64,000 bases of DNA, from positions 1 to 64,000 of the forward strand of contig NZ_BMHP01000014.1 of assembly GCF_014641075.1 (NCBI RefSeq). Direction: 5' to 3'. Positions 48,603 through 58,004 of this stretch are shown here, piece after piece. Under the pieces are notes generated by a model. The model was given only the letters and a program-made list of their open reading frames with translations, searched no databases and was not told where the DNA came from. The position numbers were made by a program, and so were the translations under genes. Source of the DNA: Paenibacillus nasutitermitis (GTDB taxonomy: Bacteria; Bacillota; Bacilli; Paenibacillales; Paenibacillaceae). Positions within the stretch are counted from its first letter, which is position 1, and the number at the start of each line of letters is the position of its first letter.

Positions 48603-50489
48603 TTACCCCCGTGCAGCTGTTACCCTATTATAGTGTTCGAGATAGACCAGAAGAATAGAAAGGTCAGCAGGAGTTACACCCGATATCCTCGAAGCTTGCC
48701 CCAGAGAAAGCGGACGGATCTGGCTAAGCCTTTGTTTCGCTTCATTGGCGATTCCGTATACGAGAGAATAATCAATATCCTCAGGTATCCGCTTCTTTTC
48801 CATCTTTCCAAGACGCTCAACCTGGACCAACTGTTTCTCGATGTACCCGGCATATTTGATCTGAATTTCAACCTGCTCCTTCATCTCCTCCGTCAGTTCG
48901 AACGGAGATGGATTTAAGGATTCAATATGGGCATAGGTCACTTCGGGGCGCCGAATCAGCGTCAATCCGTCCGTAGCAAACTGCAAAAGCGTTGAGCCTA
49001 ACCCGGTGAGTATAGGTTCAATTTCCTCCGGTTTAATTTTTACAGTTTTCAACCGTTCAATCTCTTGTTCAACCAACGCTTTCTTGCGCAGAAAACGCTC
49101 ATGACGCGCTTCCGGGATCAATCCGATTTCATAACCGAGCGGTGTTAGCCGCAAATCGGCATTATCATGTCGAAGCAGCAGGCGGTACTCTGCGCGTGAT
49201 GTCAGCAGACGGTACGGCTCGCTGGTTCCTTTGGTAACCAAATCATCAATGAGTACGCCGATATAACCCTGTTCGCGCCCTATGATGACCGGCTCCAGAT
49301 TCTGAACTTTGCGCGCTGCGTTAATACCCGCCATTACCCCTTGCCCTGCCGCTTCCTCATATCCGGAGGTGCCGTTAATTTGCCCTGCCGTAAACAACCC
49401 TGGCACTACCTTGGTTTCAAGTGAAGGCCACAACTGGGTAGGAACAACGGCATCATATTCGATAGCGTATCCGGTACGCATCATCTCTGCCTTTTCCAGA
49501 CCCGGGACCGAACGCAAAATATCCAGCTGCACATCCTCTGGCATGCTTGTCGACAGACCCTGTACATAATACTCCGATGTATTCTTCCCTTCCGGTTCCA
49601 GGAAAATCTGATGTTTCGGTTTATCCGCGAAACGAACAATTTTATCTTCAATTGATGGACAATAACGCGGCCCGGTTCCTTCAATCTTGCCGGAGAACAT
49701 AGGTGCACGATGGAGATTGGCATTAATGATCCGGTGTGTTTCCTCTGAGGTATACGTCAACCAGCATGGCAGCTGCTCATTGTCGGACGATTCTGTATCG
49801 TAAGAGAAAAATTTCGGTTTCTCGTCACCTGGTTGAATTTCTGTTTTGCTAAAATCAATCGTGTCTCCATGCACCCGAGGCGGTGTACCTGTCTTGAATC
49901 TGACAAGTTCAAGGCCAAGCTCCTTCAGGCTGGTGGATAGTTTGACGGAAGGCTGCTGGTTATTAGGACCGCTCTCGTACATCAGCTCCCCCATAATAAC
50001 CTTGCCGCGCAAATAGGTCCCTGTAGTTATCACAACGGCTTTTGCCCGGTAGACGGCACCTGTCTTCGAAACCACACCCACGCATGCGCCATCCTCAATA
50101 ACCAATTCCTCCGCCATCCCTTGACGGAGTGTCAGACGATCGGTCTCTTCGATCGTTTTCTTCATAAAATGCTGGTACTGAAACTTATCGGCCTGCGCAC
50201 GCAGTGCATGAACAGCCGGGCCCTTTCCGGTATTAAGCATCCGCATTTGGATAAATGTTTTATCAATATTGCGGCCCATTTCTCCGCCTAGCGCATCAAT
50301 TTCACGAACCACATGACCTTTTGCCGGTCCGCCAATAGACGGATTGCACGGCATGAACGCCACCATATCCAGATTGATCGTCAGCAGCAGCGTCTCACAG
50401 CCCATCCGGGCGGACGCAAGTGCCGCTTCACATCCAGCATGGCCCGCTCCTACAACAATGACATCATATTGTCCTGCATCGTACCCCAT
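48603..50489 (-). CDS. mnmG: tRNA-modifying FAD enzyme MnmG (GidA)
   Basis: With MnmE it installs the (carboxymethyl)aminomethyl group on U34 of several tRNAs. The 628-residue length is standard. The FAD-binding VVVGAGHAGCEAALASARMG, the NPSIGGPAKGHVVREIDALGG signature, TGTYLRGKVIMGE, GPRYCPSIEDKI and GYEEAAGQG are all present. AAGGAGGTTACAAGG precedes the ATG. It starts 25 bases after mnmE. Confidence 0.98.
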   Translation of the reverse strand: MGYDAGQYDVIVVGAGHAGCEAALASARMGCETLLLTINLDMVAFMPCNPSIGGPAKGHVVREIDALGGEMGRNIDKTFIQMRMLNTGKGPAVHALRAQADKFQYQHFMKKTIEETDRLTLRQGMAEELVIEDGACVGVVSKTGAVYRAKAVVITTGTYLRGKVIMGELMYESGPNNQQPSVKLSTSLKELGLELVRFKTGTPPRVHGDTIDFSKTEIQPGDEKPKFFSYDTESSDNEQLPCWLTYTSEETHRIINANLHRAPMFSGKIEGTGPRYCPSIEDKIVRFADKPKHQIFLEPEGKNTSEYYVQGLSTSMPEDVQLDILRSVPGLEKAEMMRTGYAIEYDAVVPTQLWPSLETKVVPGLFTAGQINGTSGYEEAAGQGVMAGINAARKVQNLEPVIIGREQGYIGVLIDDLVTKGTSEPYRLLTSRAEYRLLLRHDNADLRLTPLGYEIGLIPEARHERFLRKKALVEQEIERLKTVKIKPEEIEPILTGLGSTLLQFATDGLTLIRRPEVTYAHIESLNPSPFELTEEMKEQVEIQIKYAGYIEKQLVQVERLGKMEKKRIPEDIDYSLVYGIANEAKQRLSQIRPLSLGQASRISGVTPADLSILLVYLEHYNRVTAARG

Positions 50490-50514
50490 CCTTGTAACCT
50501 CCTTTTTACAAAAT

Positions 50515-51897
50515 TTATTTACCTAAACAGAACTGGGAGAATATTTGGTCAATCAGGGATTCGGATACCGAATCTCCCAGCAATTCGCCTAATTGCTCCC
50601 ATGCTATTCGAACATCTATTTGCACAATATCAATCGGAATTCCGATCTCAGTCGCATTCATGGCATCAAGAAGTGATTGCTTCGCATGGCCAAGCAGAGT
50701 AATATGCCGGACATTGCTTACATAGGTTAAATCCGCCGATTCCAGCTGTCCGCTGAAAAACATGCGGCTGATCACCTGTTCAAGCTGATCCAATCCGGTT
50801 TCCTGCAGAACTGATAAACGTATAATAGAGTCCGATGGAAACAGCCTTTCAATTTCCTCCGTGTCCATCGCCTGGGGCAGGTCCGTTTTGTTCAATAGAA
50901 TAACCACCTGACGGCCGCGGAGCTGCTCCATCAACAGCCGGTCATCCTCTTGCAGCGGTTCGCTTACATTGAGCATCAATAGAATCAAATCTGCATCGGC
51001 CAGCGCCGATCTTGAACGTTCCACACCAATCTTCTCGACAACATCCTCGGTTTCACGGATCCCTGCCGTATCAAGCAGCCTCAGCGGAATACCGCCGATC
51101 GTCACAAATTCCTCAATCACATCGCGGGTGGTGCCGGCGATTTCCGTTACAATAGCTTTATTCTCCTGCACCAGCGCATTGAGCAGCGAGGATTTTCCGA
51201 CATTCGGTCTTCCGACAATAGCTGTCACAATGCCTTCTCTTAATATTTTGCCTTCTGCAGCGGTTTTTAGCAACAGGTTGATTTCGTCAATTGCTTCATT
51301 ACTGCGTTGGCAAATATAAGCATTGGTCATCTCCGTCACGTCATGCTCCGGATAATCGATATTAACTTCAATATGCGCAAGCAGCTCCACAAGCGAGTGA
51401 CGCAGAGCTTTGACCTTTCTGGAAAGGGCACCTTCCGCTTGCTTCATCGCAACGCTAAAAGCACGGTCGGACTTCGAGCGTATCAGATCGATGACCGCCT
51501 CAGCCTGCGTTAAATCAATCCGCCCGTTCAGGAAGGCCCGTTTGGTAAATTCACCGGGCTCTGCGATCCTCACGGTTCCTTCCTTGAGCAGTAGCTCCAG
51601 GACCCGCTTGACTGCCACGACCCCCCCGTGCGTGCTCAGTTCCACGACATCCTCGGCTGTAAAGGAGCGTGGTCCCCGCATCACGGTTACTAACAGCTCC
51701 TCAATGATCTCTCCGCTTGACGGATTCACTATATGTCCATAATGAACAGTATGGGAAGGAACTTCTTCAATATTCGATTTAGATCGGAACAGCTTCGCTG
51801 TTTCACGCACAGCTTCGCTTCCGCTTACCCGTATAACGGCAATGCCGCCCTCCCCGACAGCTGTCGAAATGGCGGCAATAGTATCTTCATTCATCAT
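50515..51897 (-). CDS. mnmE: tRNA-modification GTPase MnmE (TrmE)
   Basis: 460 residues: N-terminal folate-binding domain (DTIAAISTAVGEGGIAVIRVSG), helical domain, an inserted G domain with G1 GRPNVGKSSLLN, G3 DTAGIRETEDVVE and G4 NKTD, and the C-terminal catalytic FCLGK motif with its Cys. The ATG at 51895-51897 (the first of two adjacent ATGs) follows GGAGG at 11 bases; a longer upstream frame is not conserved. Partner of MnmG. Confidence 0.97.
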   Translation of the reverse strand: MMNEDTIAAISTAVGEGGIAVIRVSGSEAVRETAKLFRSKSNIEEVPSHTVHYGHIVNPSSGEIIEELLVTVMRGPRSFTAEDVVELSTHGGVVAVKRVLELLLKEGTVRIAEPGEFTKRAFLNGRIDLTQAEAVIDLIRSKSDRAFSVAMKQAEGALSRKVKALRHSLVELLAHIEVNIDYPEHDVTEMTNAYICQRSNEAIDEINLLLKTAAEGKILREGIVTAIVGRPNVGKSSLLNALVQENKAIVTEIAGTTRDVIEEFVTIGGIPLRLLDTAGIRETEDVVEKIGVERSRSALADADLILLMLNVSEPLQEDDRLLMEQLRGRQVVILLNKTDLPQAMDTEEIERLFPSDSIIRLSVLQETGLDQLEQVISRMFFSGQLESADLTYVSNVRHITLLGHAKQSLLDAMNATEIGIPIDIVQIDVRIAWEQLGELLGDSVSESLIDQIFSQFCLGK

Positions 51898-52019
51898 GGC
51901 GTATAAAGCCTCCAACTGAAACTTCTTAATCGTATCGATTGAGGAATATCGTATATAGCAAAATAAAACGAGCAATGACCGTGTGAGAGCCATTGCTGGG
52001 AATAGGATGCGTATACGGA

Positions 52020-52679
52020 TTATTTTAGGGCAATTACAACACGTCTGTTAGGTTCATCGCCTTTACTGAACGTCTTTATTTTTGCATGATTCTGAAGCTG
52101 CGAATGAATAATTTTCCGTTCATGCGGAGACATTGGCTCAAGAACAACTTCTTTTCTTGACCGAATGACCTGCCCCGCCAAACGATCGGATAAGTCCTCC
52201 AACGTTTTGCGTCGGCGTTCCCGAAAGTCCTCGGCATCGAGTACGATACGAAGATGGTTGTCGGAGTAACGGTTAGCTACGATATTGACCAAATATTGCA
52301 AAGCATCAAGCGTTTGACCCCGGCGGCCAATGAGCATGCCCAGATCCCCGCTACCGGATAGCGAGAGGACAAGTCCATCCTTCGAATCATGACGGGCAAT
52401 TTGAACAGCAAGTCCCATCGTCTCCGCCACTTCGATGACGAACCGCTGCGCTTCCGCAAGCGGATCCGTGGTTTGCTCTTTTGGCTCAGGCTCTACTACA
52501 GGCTCAGGCAGCAAAGTAAGCTCTACCCTGGCTTTTCGCACGCCAATCAATCCGAACAACCCCCTGGAGGGCTGTTCAAGTACGGACACATTCACACGGT
52601 CCGCCGTAACTTTCAATTCCGTTAATCCGTTTTGTACAGCATCTTCGATCGTTTTGCCCGATGCTACGGTTTTTTTCAT
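52020..52679 (-). CDS. jag: RNA-binding protein Jag/KhpB (SpoIIIJ-associated)
   Basis: 219 residues: N-terminal Jag domain (KKTVASGKTIEDAVQNGLTEL), a proline/glutamate-rich linker (about 55-70), a KH domain (about 75-150; GSGDLGMLIGRRGQTLDALQYLVN) and an R3H domain (about 150-219; RSRKEVVLEPMSPHERKIIHSQL). It is an RNA-binding regulator linked to cell elongation and division in Firmicutes. It starts overlapping the yidC stop (ATGA). Confidence 0.96.
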   Translation of the reverse strand: MKKTVASGKTIEDAVQNGLTELKVTADRVNVSVLEQPSRGLFGLIGVRKARVELTLLPEPVVEPEPKEQTTDPLAEAQRFVIEVAETMGLAVQIARHDSKDGLVLSLSGSGDLGMLIGRRGQTLDALQYLVNIVANRYSDNHLRIVLDAEDFRERRRKTLEDLSDRLAGQVIRSRKEVVLEPMSPHERKIIHSQLQNHAKIKTFSKGDEPNRRVVIALK

Positions 52680-53452
52680 TTTGCAGGTACACTCTCCTTA
52701 CCCTTGGATGAGGTGCGTACGTACAGAAAATAGTTTTGCACGATCGTGTAAATGTTACTGAAAATCCAGTATAGCGGCAGCGCAGCCGGGAATGACAGCG
52801 CCATGACAAAGATCAGAACAGGGAAAATCATCATAATCCCCTGCATCATCGGCATTGCTTTTTGCTGGGATTGCATCATTTTGGACTGAACGAAAGTCGT
52901 TATGGCCGCAAGTACAGGCAGCACGTAATAAGGATCCTTCTGCCCAAGCTCCAACCACAAAAAAGTGTGTTCCCGTATGTTTTCATTCATATAGATCGAG
53001 TTATAGAGCGCAATAAAAATAGGCATCTGGACAAGCAGCGGCAAACAGCCGGCAAGCGGATTTACCTTGTGCTGCTGGAAGAGCTTCATTGTTTCTTCCT
53101 GCTGCTTTTGCGGGTTATCCTTGTTTTTTTCTTTGATTTTGGCAAGCTCAGGCTGGAGTGCCTGCATCGCTTTGGAACTGCGGTACTGCTTCAGGGTCAG
53201 TGGCAGAATGAGAGTCCGGACAATGATAACCATCAACAAAATGGAAATGCCGTATTCGCCGCCGAACCAATCGGCGAAAGTCTCAAGTGTCAGTGAAAAG
53301 TAATAAACGACATTTCGCTGCCAGAAATTCCCGTGAGCCAGCTGATCCATAGACACCGGAGTTGTGGCGGAGGAACAGCCGCTCAGCAGCAGCATCACTG
53401 CAGCTAAAGCAAAAAAGGTAAACCAAGTACGTTTCGAAATACGGGACAACAT
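52676..53452 (-). CDS. yidC: Membrane protein insertase YidC (SpoIIIJ/OxaA)
   Basis: A lipoprotein-type insertase of about 258 residues: signal peptide ending in the lipobox LLLSGCSS (Cys about 26), then five membrane segments with GISILLMVIIVRTLILPLTLKQ (hydrophilic-groove Arg) and CLPLLVQMPIFIALY. It inserts membrane proteins, and the SpoIIIJ type is needed in the forespore. The ATG at 53450-53452 is preferred because AGAGGAG lies seven bases upstream. Confidence 0.96.
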   Translation of the reverse strand: MLSRISKRTWFTFFALAAVMLLLSGCSSATTPVSMDQLAHGNFWQRNVVYYFSLTLETFADWFGGEYGISILLMVIIVRTLILPLTLKQYRSSKAMQALQPELAKIKEKNKDNPQKQQEETMKLFQQHKVNPLAGCLPLLVQMPIFIALYNSIYMNENIREHTFLWLELGQKDPYYVLPVLAAITTFVQSKMMQSQQKAMPMMQGIMMIFPVLIFVMALSFPAALPLYWIFSNIYTIVQNYFLYVRTSSKGKESVPAK

Positions 53453-53588
53453 GTAAAACTCCTCTCTGAGCACCATCAAGCACGATGAACGGGCAGGTTC
53501 ATCCAGCTAATTCTTTATCGTAAACTATATCACATTTTATGGCACAAAGAAACAAGCATGGCCGCTCGTAATAAAGCGATTACAACCC

Positions 53589-53936
53589 CTAGCGGGATAT
53601 CTTGAGAAGTCCTGCCTTCTTGAGGATATGAAGCATGCTTTTCTCCAGCTCCTTTATCTTCATTCCGACAGCCGGCTTGCGGACAATAATGATGAAATCA
53701 AGCTGGACAATGAGCTTGTCCGAATTTTGTCGGACGATTTCTTTTACAAGCCTTCGCATGCGGTTGCGGACAACAGCATTGCCTATTTTTTTGCTGGCCG
53801 ATACTCCAAGACGGAAAGGATCCGACTTGTATTGGCGGGACCAATAAACGACAAACTGACTATTGGCGAACGATTTGCCGTGTCGATAAATCCGGCTGAA
53901 ATCTTCGCGGTTTCGTAAACGCAGCTTTCTTTGCAC
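53589..53936 (-). CDS. rnpA: Ribonuclease P protein component RnpA
   Basis: 115 residues with the RNase P motif region (LGVSASKKIGNAVVRNRMRRLVKEI) and the N-terminal LRNREDFSRIYRHGKSFAN. It assists the RNA subunit in trimming the 5' ends of tRNAs. The start is GTG at 53934-53936. It follows rpmH, as in nearly all bacteria. Confidence 0.97.
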   Translation of the reverse strand: MQRKLRLRNREDFSRIYRHGKSFANSQFVVYWSRQYKSDPFRLGVSASKKIGNAVVRNRMRRLVKEIVRQNSDKLIVQLDFIIIVRKPAVGMKIKELEKSMLHILKKAGLLKISR

Positions 53937-54093
53937 GGTTCTTCTTCACCGAACCTTTATGTTCAATTATTACCTATTAGAGGTCATTCTAAAAGTCCTG
54001 CCGGGCAGGACGTGTCTGTATAGAGGCTGACGGCCATCCAGCTCATAAAAACAACCGGTGATGCAAAAAAATAAAGAAACAGGGGCTCGCAAT

Positions 54094-54120
54094 TAAAAAA
54101 AGACCACGGTAGTGGTCTTA
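54094..54120 (-). terminator. Terminator between rpmH and rnpA
   Basis: AAGACCAC-TACC-GTGGTCTT followed by TTTTT on the minus strand, directly after the rpmH stop; it would attenuate rather than fully separate rnpA. Confidence 0.8.
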
Positions 54121-54123
54121 GGC

Positions 54124-54258
54124 TTAGGCACTCAATACTTTTCTGCCTCTTTGACGGCGGGCGCTCAGCACTTTACGTCCATTTTTGGAAGCCATGCGTT
54201 TACGGAATCCGTGAACTTTCTTGCGCTTGCTAACATTCGGTCTAAATGTCGGTCTCAT
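54124..54258 (-). CDS. rpmH: 50S ribosomal protein L34
   Basis: A 44-residue basic protein, MRPTFRPNVSKRKKVHGF followed by RKRMASKNGRKVLSARR, the exact L34 pattern. The ATG at 54256-54258 has AGGAGGTGCAAGAA upstream; longer frames upstream are not conserved. It faces oriC. Confidence 0.98.
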   Translation of the reverse strand: MRPTFRPNVSKRKKVHGFRKRMASKNGRKVLSARRQRGRKVLSA

Positions 54259-54408
54259 TTCTTGCACCTCCTGTTTCCTTACTCCATCAACCAGCGAAAA
54301 TCTATTCCTCGCCGTTTCCACGAGCGCTGTTATCACATTCACAAGCATGAACGGCATTACAGTCGATATGAACAGAACCACGCTCATCTTTAAAAAACGC
54401 CTTTTTCA

Positions 54409-54437
54409 ATTAAACCATGACGTCAGCCTTATGTCAA
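54409..54437 (-). promoter_or_regulatory. rpmH promoter
   Basis: A consensus TTGACA (54432-54437) and TTTAAT (54409-54414) on the minus strand are 17 bases apart, about 150 bases before rpmH. Confidence 0.65.
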
Positions 54438-54576
54438 TCGTTCCATGCTTGTTATATAGAAGGTTCCCGAAAACCCGGCGAAGATCGTTCTTCTTTCCGC
54501 GATATTCTTCAATATTTTACCCATGACGGCAACGGTGGACAAGCGAACGATAGGAAATCTTTTGTTGCTCGATTAA

Positions 54577-54843
54577 TGTGGATAATTGGGAAAATAGCCC
54601 GCACATTGGAAAAAGTTAATAACATGTGGATGAAATTTTCGGGTAAATCTCGGGATATGTCGAATTCTTAACATGATATTAACAATATCTTGTGTTGTCC
54701 ATAACTTTTATACACAACCTATAGAATTTGTGGATAAATTCAGCCAACTCGTTGAAAAACAAGGGTTCATTTGCTATGATAGACTTGTTTTCTGTGTGGA
54801 TGACTCCATATACCCCTCAGCTTTATCAACAGCCTGTGGATAA
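54577..54843. other. oriC: oriC, left part: DnaA box cluster upstream of dnaA
   Basis: DnaA boxes: TGTGGATAA at 54577-54585, 54729-54737 and 54835-54843; TTATACACA at 54708-54716; near matches TGTGGATGA at 54625-54633 and 54795-54803 and TTATCAACA at 54823-54831. A further TGTGGATAG at 54990-54998 overlaps the dnaA start codon. The region between rpmH and dnaA is otherwise gene-free and AT-rich. Confidence 0.9.
54752..54780 (+). promoter_or_regulatory. dnaA promoter
   Basis: TTGAAA (54752-54757) and TATGAT (54775-54780), spacing 17, with TGC before the -10. DnaA boxes lie just upstream and downstream, consistent with DnaA autoregulation. Confidence 0.65.
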
Positions 54844-54990
54844 CAATGTGAACAACATTCATTCCCTTCTGATAAAATTCTTGTGTCCATCCTTCATAAT
54901 GTGGACGACTGGTTCCCAATACCCGGAATTTCGACATCTTTCTGCACAGCCATGCCGACTTTCGGCGAATTGGATAAGGAGTGACAATCT

Positions 54991-56343
54991 GTGGATAGCC
55001 ATACGCACGAAATGTGGCAACAGGTGCTGTCGATTATACAAACGAAGCTAAGCAAGCCGAGTTTTGATACTTGGTTTAAGGCAACAAAGGCTTCGTTCAG
55101 CGGCGATTCTATGGTCGTTGTGACAGCACCGACGACTTTTGCGGCCGAATGGCTCGAAAGCCGCTATACGAAGCTTGTGCGGACAACGCTGCAAGAATTT
55201 CTCGGCCGCCAGTACGACATCAAATTTGTGATTGAAGAGAATAAACCGCCGGAACCTGCCGTCGAACAGCCGCAGATCTTTCCTACCGTTCATGTCGGCC
55301 CGGAAGAAACCTTCTCTTATATGCTCAATCCCAAGTATACCTTTGATACTTTTGTAATCGGGGCAAACAACCGGTTCGCGCACGCAGCTTCCCTGGCTGT
55401 AGCCGAAGCGCCCGCCAAAGCCTATAATCCGCTTTTTCTCTACGGAGGCGTAGGACTTGGCAAAACGCATCTGATGCATGCCATCGGCCATTATATTCTG
55501 GAGCATGTTCCGAGCACCCGGGTCCTTTATTTGTCTTCAGAGAAATTCACCAATGAATTTATTAATGCGATCCGCGACAACCGCGGTGAAAGCTTCCGAA
55601 CGAAATACCGCAACATTGATGTTTTGCTGATTGATGATATTCAGTTTTTGGCCGGAAAGGAACAGACCCAGGAAGAATTTTTCCACACTTTTAATGCCCT
55701 TCATGAGGAACGCAAACAAATCGTCATTTCCAGCGACCGGCCGCCCAAGGAGATTCCGACGCTTGAAGAGCGGCTTCGCTCGCGGTTTGAATGGGGATTG
55801 ATAACAGATATACAACCGCCTGACCTGGAGACACGGATTGCTATATTAAGAAAAAAAGCCAAAGCGGAGCACCTTGATATCCCAAATGAGGCGATGGTCT
55901 ACATTGCCAGCCAGATCGATACGAACATTCGGGAGCTTGAGGGGGCACTTATCCGTGTTGTGGCTTATTCGTCCCTAATTAACGAAGATATTTCCTCGCA
56001 TCTGGCAGCAGAGGCGCTAAAGGATATTATTCCTTCCAGTCGTCCAAGGATGATCACGATGCATGATATTCAGCAGAAGGTCGGCGAGCTGTACGGGCTT
56101 AAATTGGAGGAGTTCAAGGCGCGCAAACGGACCAAGGCTGTCGCTTTTCCCCGTCAGGTGGCCATGTATCTATCTCGGGAGCTGACCGATTTCTCGCTTC
56201 CCAAGATTGGCGAAGCTTTTGGAGGACGGGACCATACAACGGTTATTCACGCCCATGAGAAAATAACGCAGCAGCTCAAAATCGATCAGGACTTGTACAA
56301 AATCGTTCAAACGCTGTCCGAAAAAATCAAGAATCACATGTAA
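54991..56343 (+). CDS. dnaA: Chromosomal replication initiator DnaA
   Basis: 450 residues: N-terminal domain I (MWQQVLSIIQTKLSKPSFDTWF), a short linker, AAA+ domain III with Walker A YGGVGLGKTH (about 150) and Walker B LLIDDIQFLAG, and C-terminal DNA-binding domain IV with the DnaA signature GGRDHTTVIHAHEKI. It melts oriC and loads the helicase. The start is GTG at 54991-54993, with AAGGAGTG upstream; the GTG lies inside a DnaA box-like sequence. Confidence 0.98.
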   Translation: MDSHTHEMWQQVLSIIQTKLSKPSFDTWFKATKASFSGDSMVVVTAPTTFAAEWLESRYTKLVRTTLQEFLGRQYDIKFVIEENKPPEPAVEQPQIFPTVHVGPEETFSYMLNPKYTFDTFVIGANNRFAHAASLAVAEAPAKAYNPLFLYGGVGLGKTHLMHAIGHYILEHVPSTRVLYLSSEKFTNEFINAIRDNRGESFRTKYRNIDVLLIDDIQFLAGKEQTQEEFFHTFNALHEERKQIVISSDRPPKEIPTLEERLRSRFEWGLITDIQPPDLETRIAILRKKAKAEHLDIPNEAMVYIASQIDTNIRELEGALIRVVAYSSLINEDISSHLAAEALKDIIPSSRPRMITMHDIQQKVGELYGLKLEEFKARKRTKAVAFPRQVAMYLSRELTDFSLPKIGEAFGGRDHTTVIHAHEKITQQLKIDQDLYKIVQTLSEKIKNHM

Positions 56344-56345
56344 AT

Positions 56346-56490
56346 TTATACACAAGTGGATACTGAATTCCGCCAAGCCTATGCACAGCCTGTACACATG
56401 TGGATAGGCTTGCTTTATCAGCGCTTTGCCTACTTATCCACATATTCTTGGCCCCTACTACGACTACGACTAATAAAATAATTAAATAAA
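56346..56490 (+). other. oriC: oriC, right part: DnaA boxes, GC cluster, DnaA-trio and AT-rich unwinding element
   Basis: Between dnaA and dnaN lie TTATACACA (56346-56354), TGTGGATAG (56399-56407) and a perfect TTATCCACA (56434-56442). These are followed by GGCCCC (56450-56455), a run of CTA/CGA triplets (TACTACGACTACGACTA, 56456-56472) and the AT-rich ATAAAATAATTAAATAAA. This order, box then GC cluster then DnaA-trio then unwinding element, matches the basal unwinding system described in B. subtilis. The origin is therefore bipartite around dnaA. Confidence 0.8.
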
Positions 56491-56586
56491 CATCATCAAT
56501 TAACAGCAAAAACGGAGTCTTCGACCCCCATCAAATCTGCGGATGTCCCTTTATTCCGAGGAAGCTATATTAGGAGTGAAACCAGA

Positions 56587-57729
56587 ATGAAATTAATGAT
56601 CAGAAAAGACCAGCTCAATGATGCCATCCAGCAAGTATCCAAAGCCTCTTCGGCAAGGCCTGCTATTCCTATTCTTGGAGGGATCAAATTCGACGTTGAT
56701 CATCAGGGCGTCACCTTGACAGCAAGCGACACCGATATTTCGATACAAAGCTTCATTCCTGTAGAAAATGGGGAATTTGTCGTCGCTCGAATCGACAAGC
56801 CTGGCAGCGTCGTGCTGCCCGCCAAATTCTTCGTCGAAATTGTCAAAAAGCTGCCGTCGGATGAACTCGAAATCGAAGTGAAAGACAATCATCAAACGAT
56901 GATCCGTTCCGGTTCTACGGATATTCAAATGATTGGGCTGGATCCGGAGGAATTTCCTGTTCTTCCGACGATCGAAGAGAAAGACACCATCTCTGTTCCC
57001 GGCGATCTGCTGAAGATGATGATCCGTCAAACGGTATTCGCTACTTCCACCAGTGAGCAAACGCCTATTCTAACGGGAACTTTATGGAATCTTGTTGAAG
57101 GACAGTTGAAATTTGTTGCGACCGACCGCCATCGTTTGGCCAGCCGTACGGCAAATGTGGAAACGGAAGCTGACTACCGCTTCTCCAATGTCGTCATCGC
57201 CGGCAAGACGCTTAACGAGCTGTCCAGGCTGATTCCCGACGATAACAGCCATGTGAATATCTTCGTCGCCGACAATCAGGTCTTGTTCAAAATTGGACAT
57301 GTCCTGTTTTATTCGCGTATATTGGATGGGACTTATCCGGATACTTCTAAAATTATTCCGCAGCAGTTCAAAACAGAACTGGTTCTTAATACAAAAAAAT
57401 TAACGGACTCGATTGATCGGGCCTATTTGATGTCAAGGGAAGAGAAAACGAATATCGTTCGGCTGATGACCCAGGAGGACGGCACCATCGAAGTTTCCTC
57501 CAGTTCGGCTGAACTCGGGCGTGTTACCGAACAGCTCGAAGTTAAGGAAATGAACGGCGAGCCGCTGCGTATCGCTTTCAACTCCAAATACGTGCTGGAT
57601 GCCCTCAAGGTGATCGACAGCGAGTTTCTGTTCATTGGATTTAACGGAGCGATGAGCCCGATTATTTTCAAACCGACGGACCATTCGCACAGCCTGCATC
57701 TTATATTGCCTTACAGGACAACAGGCTAA
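56587..57729 (+). CDS. dnaN: DNA polymerase III beta subunit (sliding clamp)
   Basis: 380 residues making the three-domain clamp that tethers PolC to DNA. Typical features: MKLMIRKDQLNDAIQQVSKA, PILGGIKFDV, FVATDRHRLA, LNELSRLIPDD and the C-terminal LILPYRTTG that closes the partner-binding pocket (LPYR). It starts 243 bases after dnaA, with the unwinding element between. Confidence 0.98.
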   Translation: MKLMIRKDQLNDAIQQVSKASSARPAIPILGGIKFDVDHQGVTLTASDTDISIQSFIPVENGEFVVARIDKPGSVVLPAKFFVEIVKKLPSDELEIEVKDNHQTMIRSGSTDIQMIGLDPEEFPVLPTIEEKDTISVPGDLLKMMIRQTVFATSTSEQTPILTGTLWNLVEGQLKFVATDRHRLASRTANVETEADYRFSNVVIAGKTLNELSRLIPDDNSHVNIFVADNQVLFKIGHVLFYSRILDGTYPDTSKIIPQQFKTELVLNTKKLTDSIDRAYLMSREEKTNIVRLMTQEDGTIEVSSSSAELGRVTEQLEVKEMNGEPLRIAFNSKYVLDALKVIDSEFLFIGFNGAMSPIIFKPTDHSHSLHLILPYRTTG

Positions 57730-57744
57730 GAGGAGCGATAAATT

Positions 57745-57960
57745 ATGACTGAAGTGGAAATTACAACGGAATACATTGCGTTGGGTCAGTTTCTGAAGCT
57801 CTCGGGATGCATCGACACCGGCGGAGCTGCGAAGTTTTTTTTGCAGGATGCCGAAGTTATGATTAACGGAGAAGCGGATAATCGCAGAGGCCGTAAGCTC
57901 TACAACGGCGACCGGGTCGAAATAAAGGGACATGGCCTCTTTACGGTCGTAAAGCGCTAA
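57745..57960 (+). CDS. yaaA: S4-domain RNA-binding protein YaaA/RlbA
   Basis: This 71-residue protein consists of an S4 RNA-binding domain: ITLGQFLKLSGCIDTGG-like start (here YIALGQFLKLSGCIDTGGAAK), FLQDAEVMINGEADNRRGRKLYNGDRVEI. It always sits between dnaN and recF in Bacillales and is thought to act in ribosome assembly. GAGGAGCG precedes the ATG. Confidence 0.95.
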   Translation: MTEVEITTEYIALGQFLKLSGCIDTGGAAKFFLQDAEVMINGEADNRRGRKLYNGDRVEIKGHGLFTVVKR

Positions 57961-58004
57961 CGCGTCAATGCCAATAAGCATTGTCAGCACCGGGAGGCAG
58001 CAAG

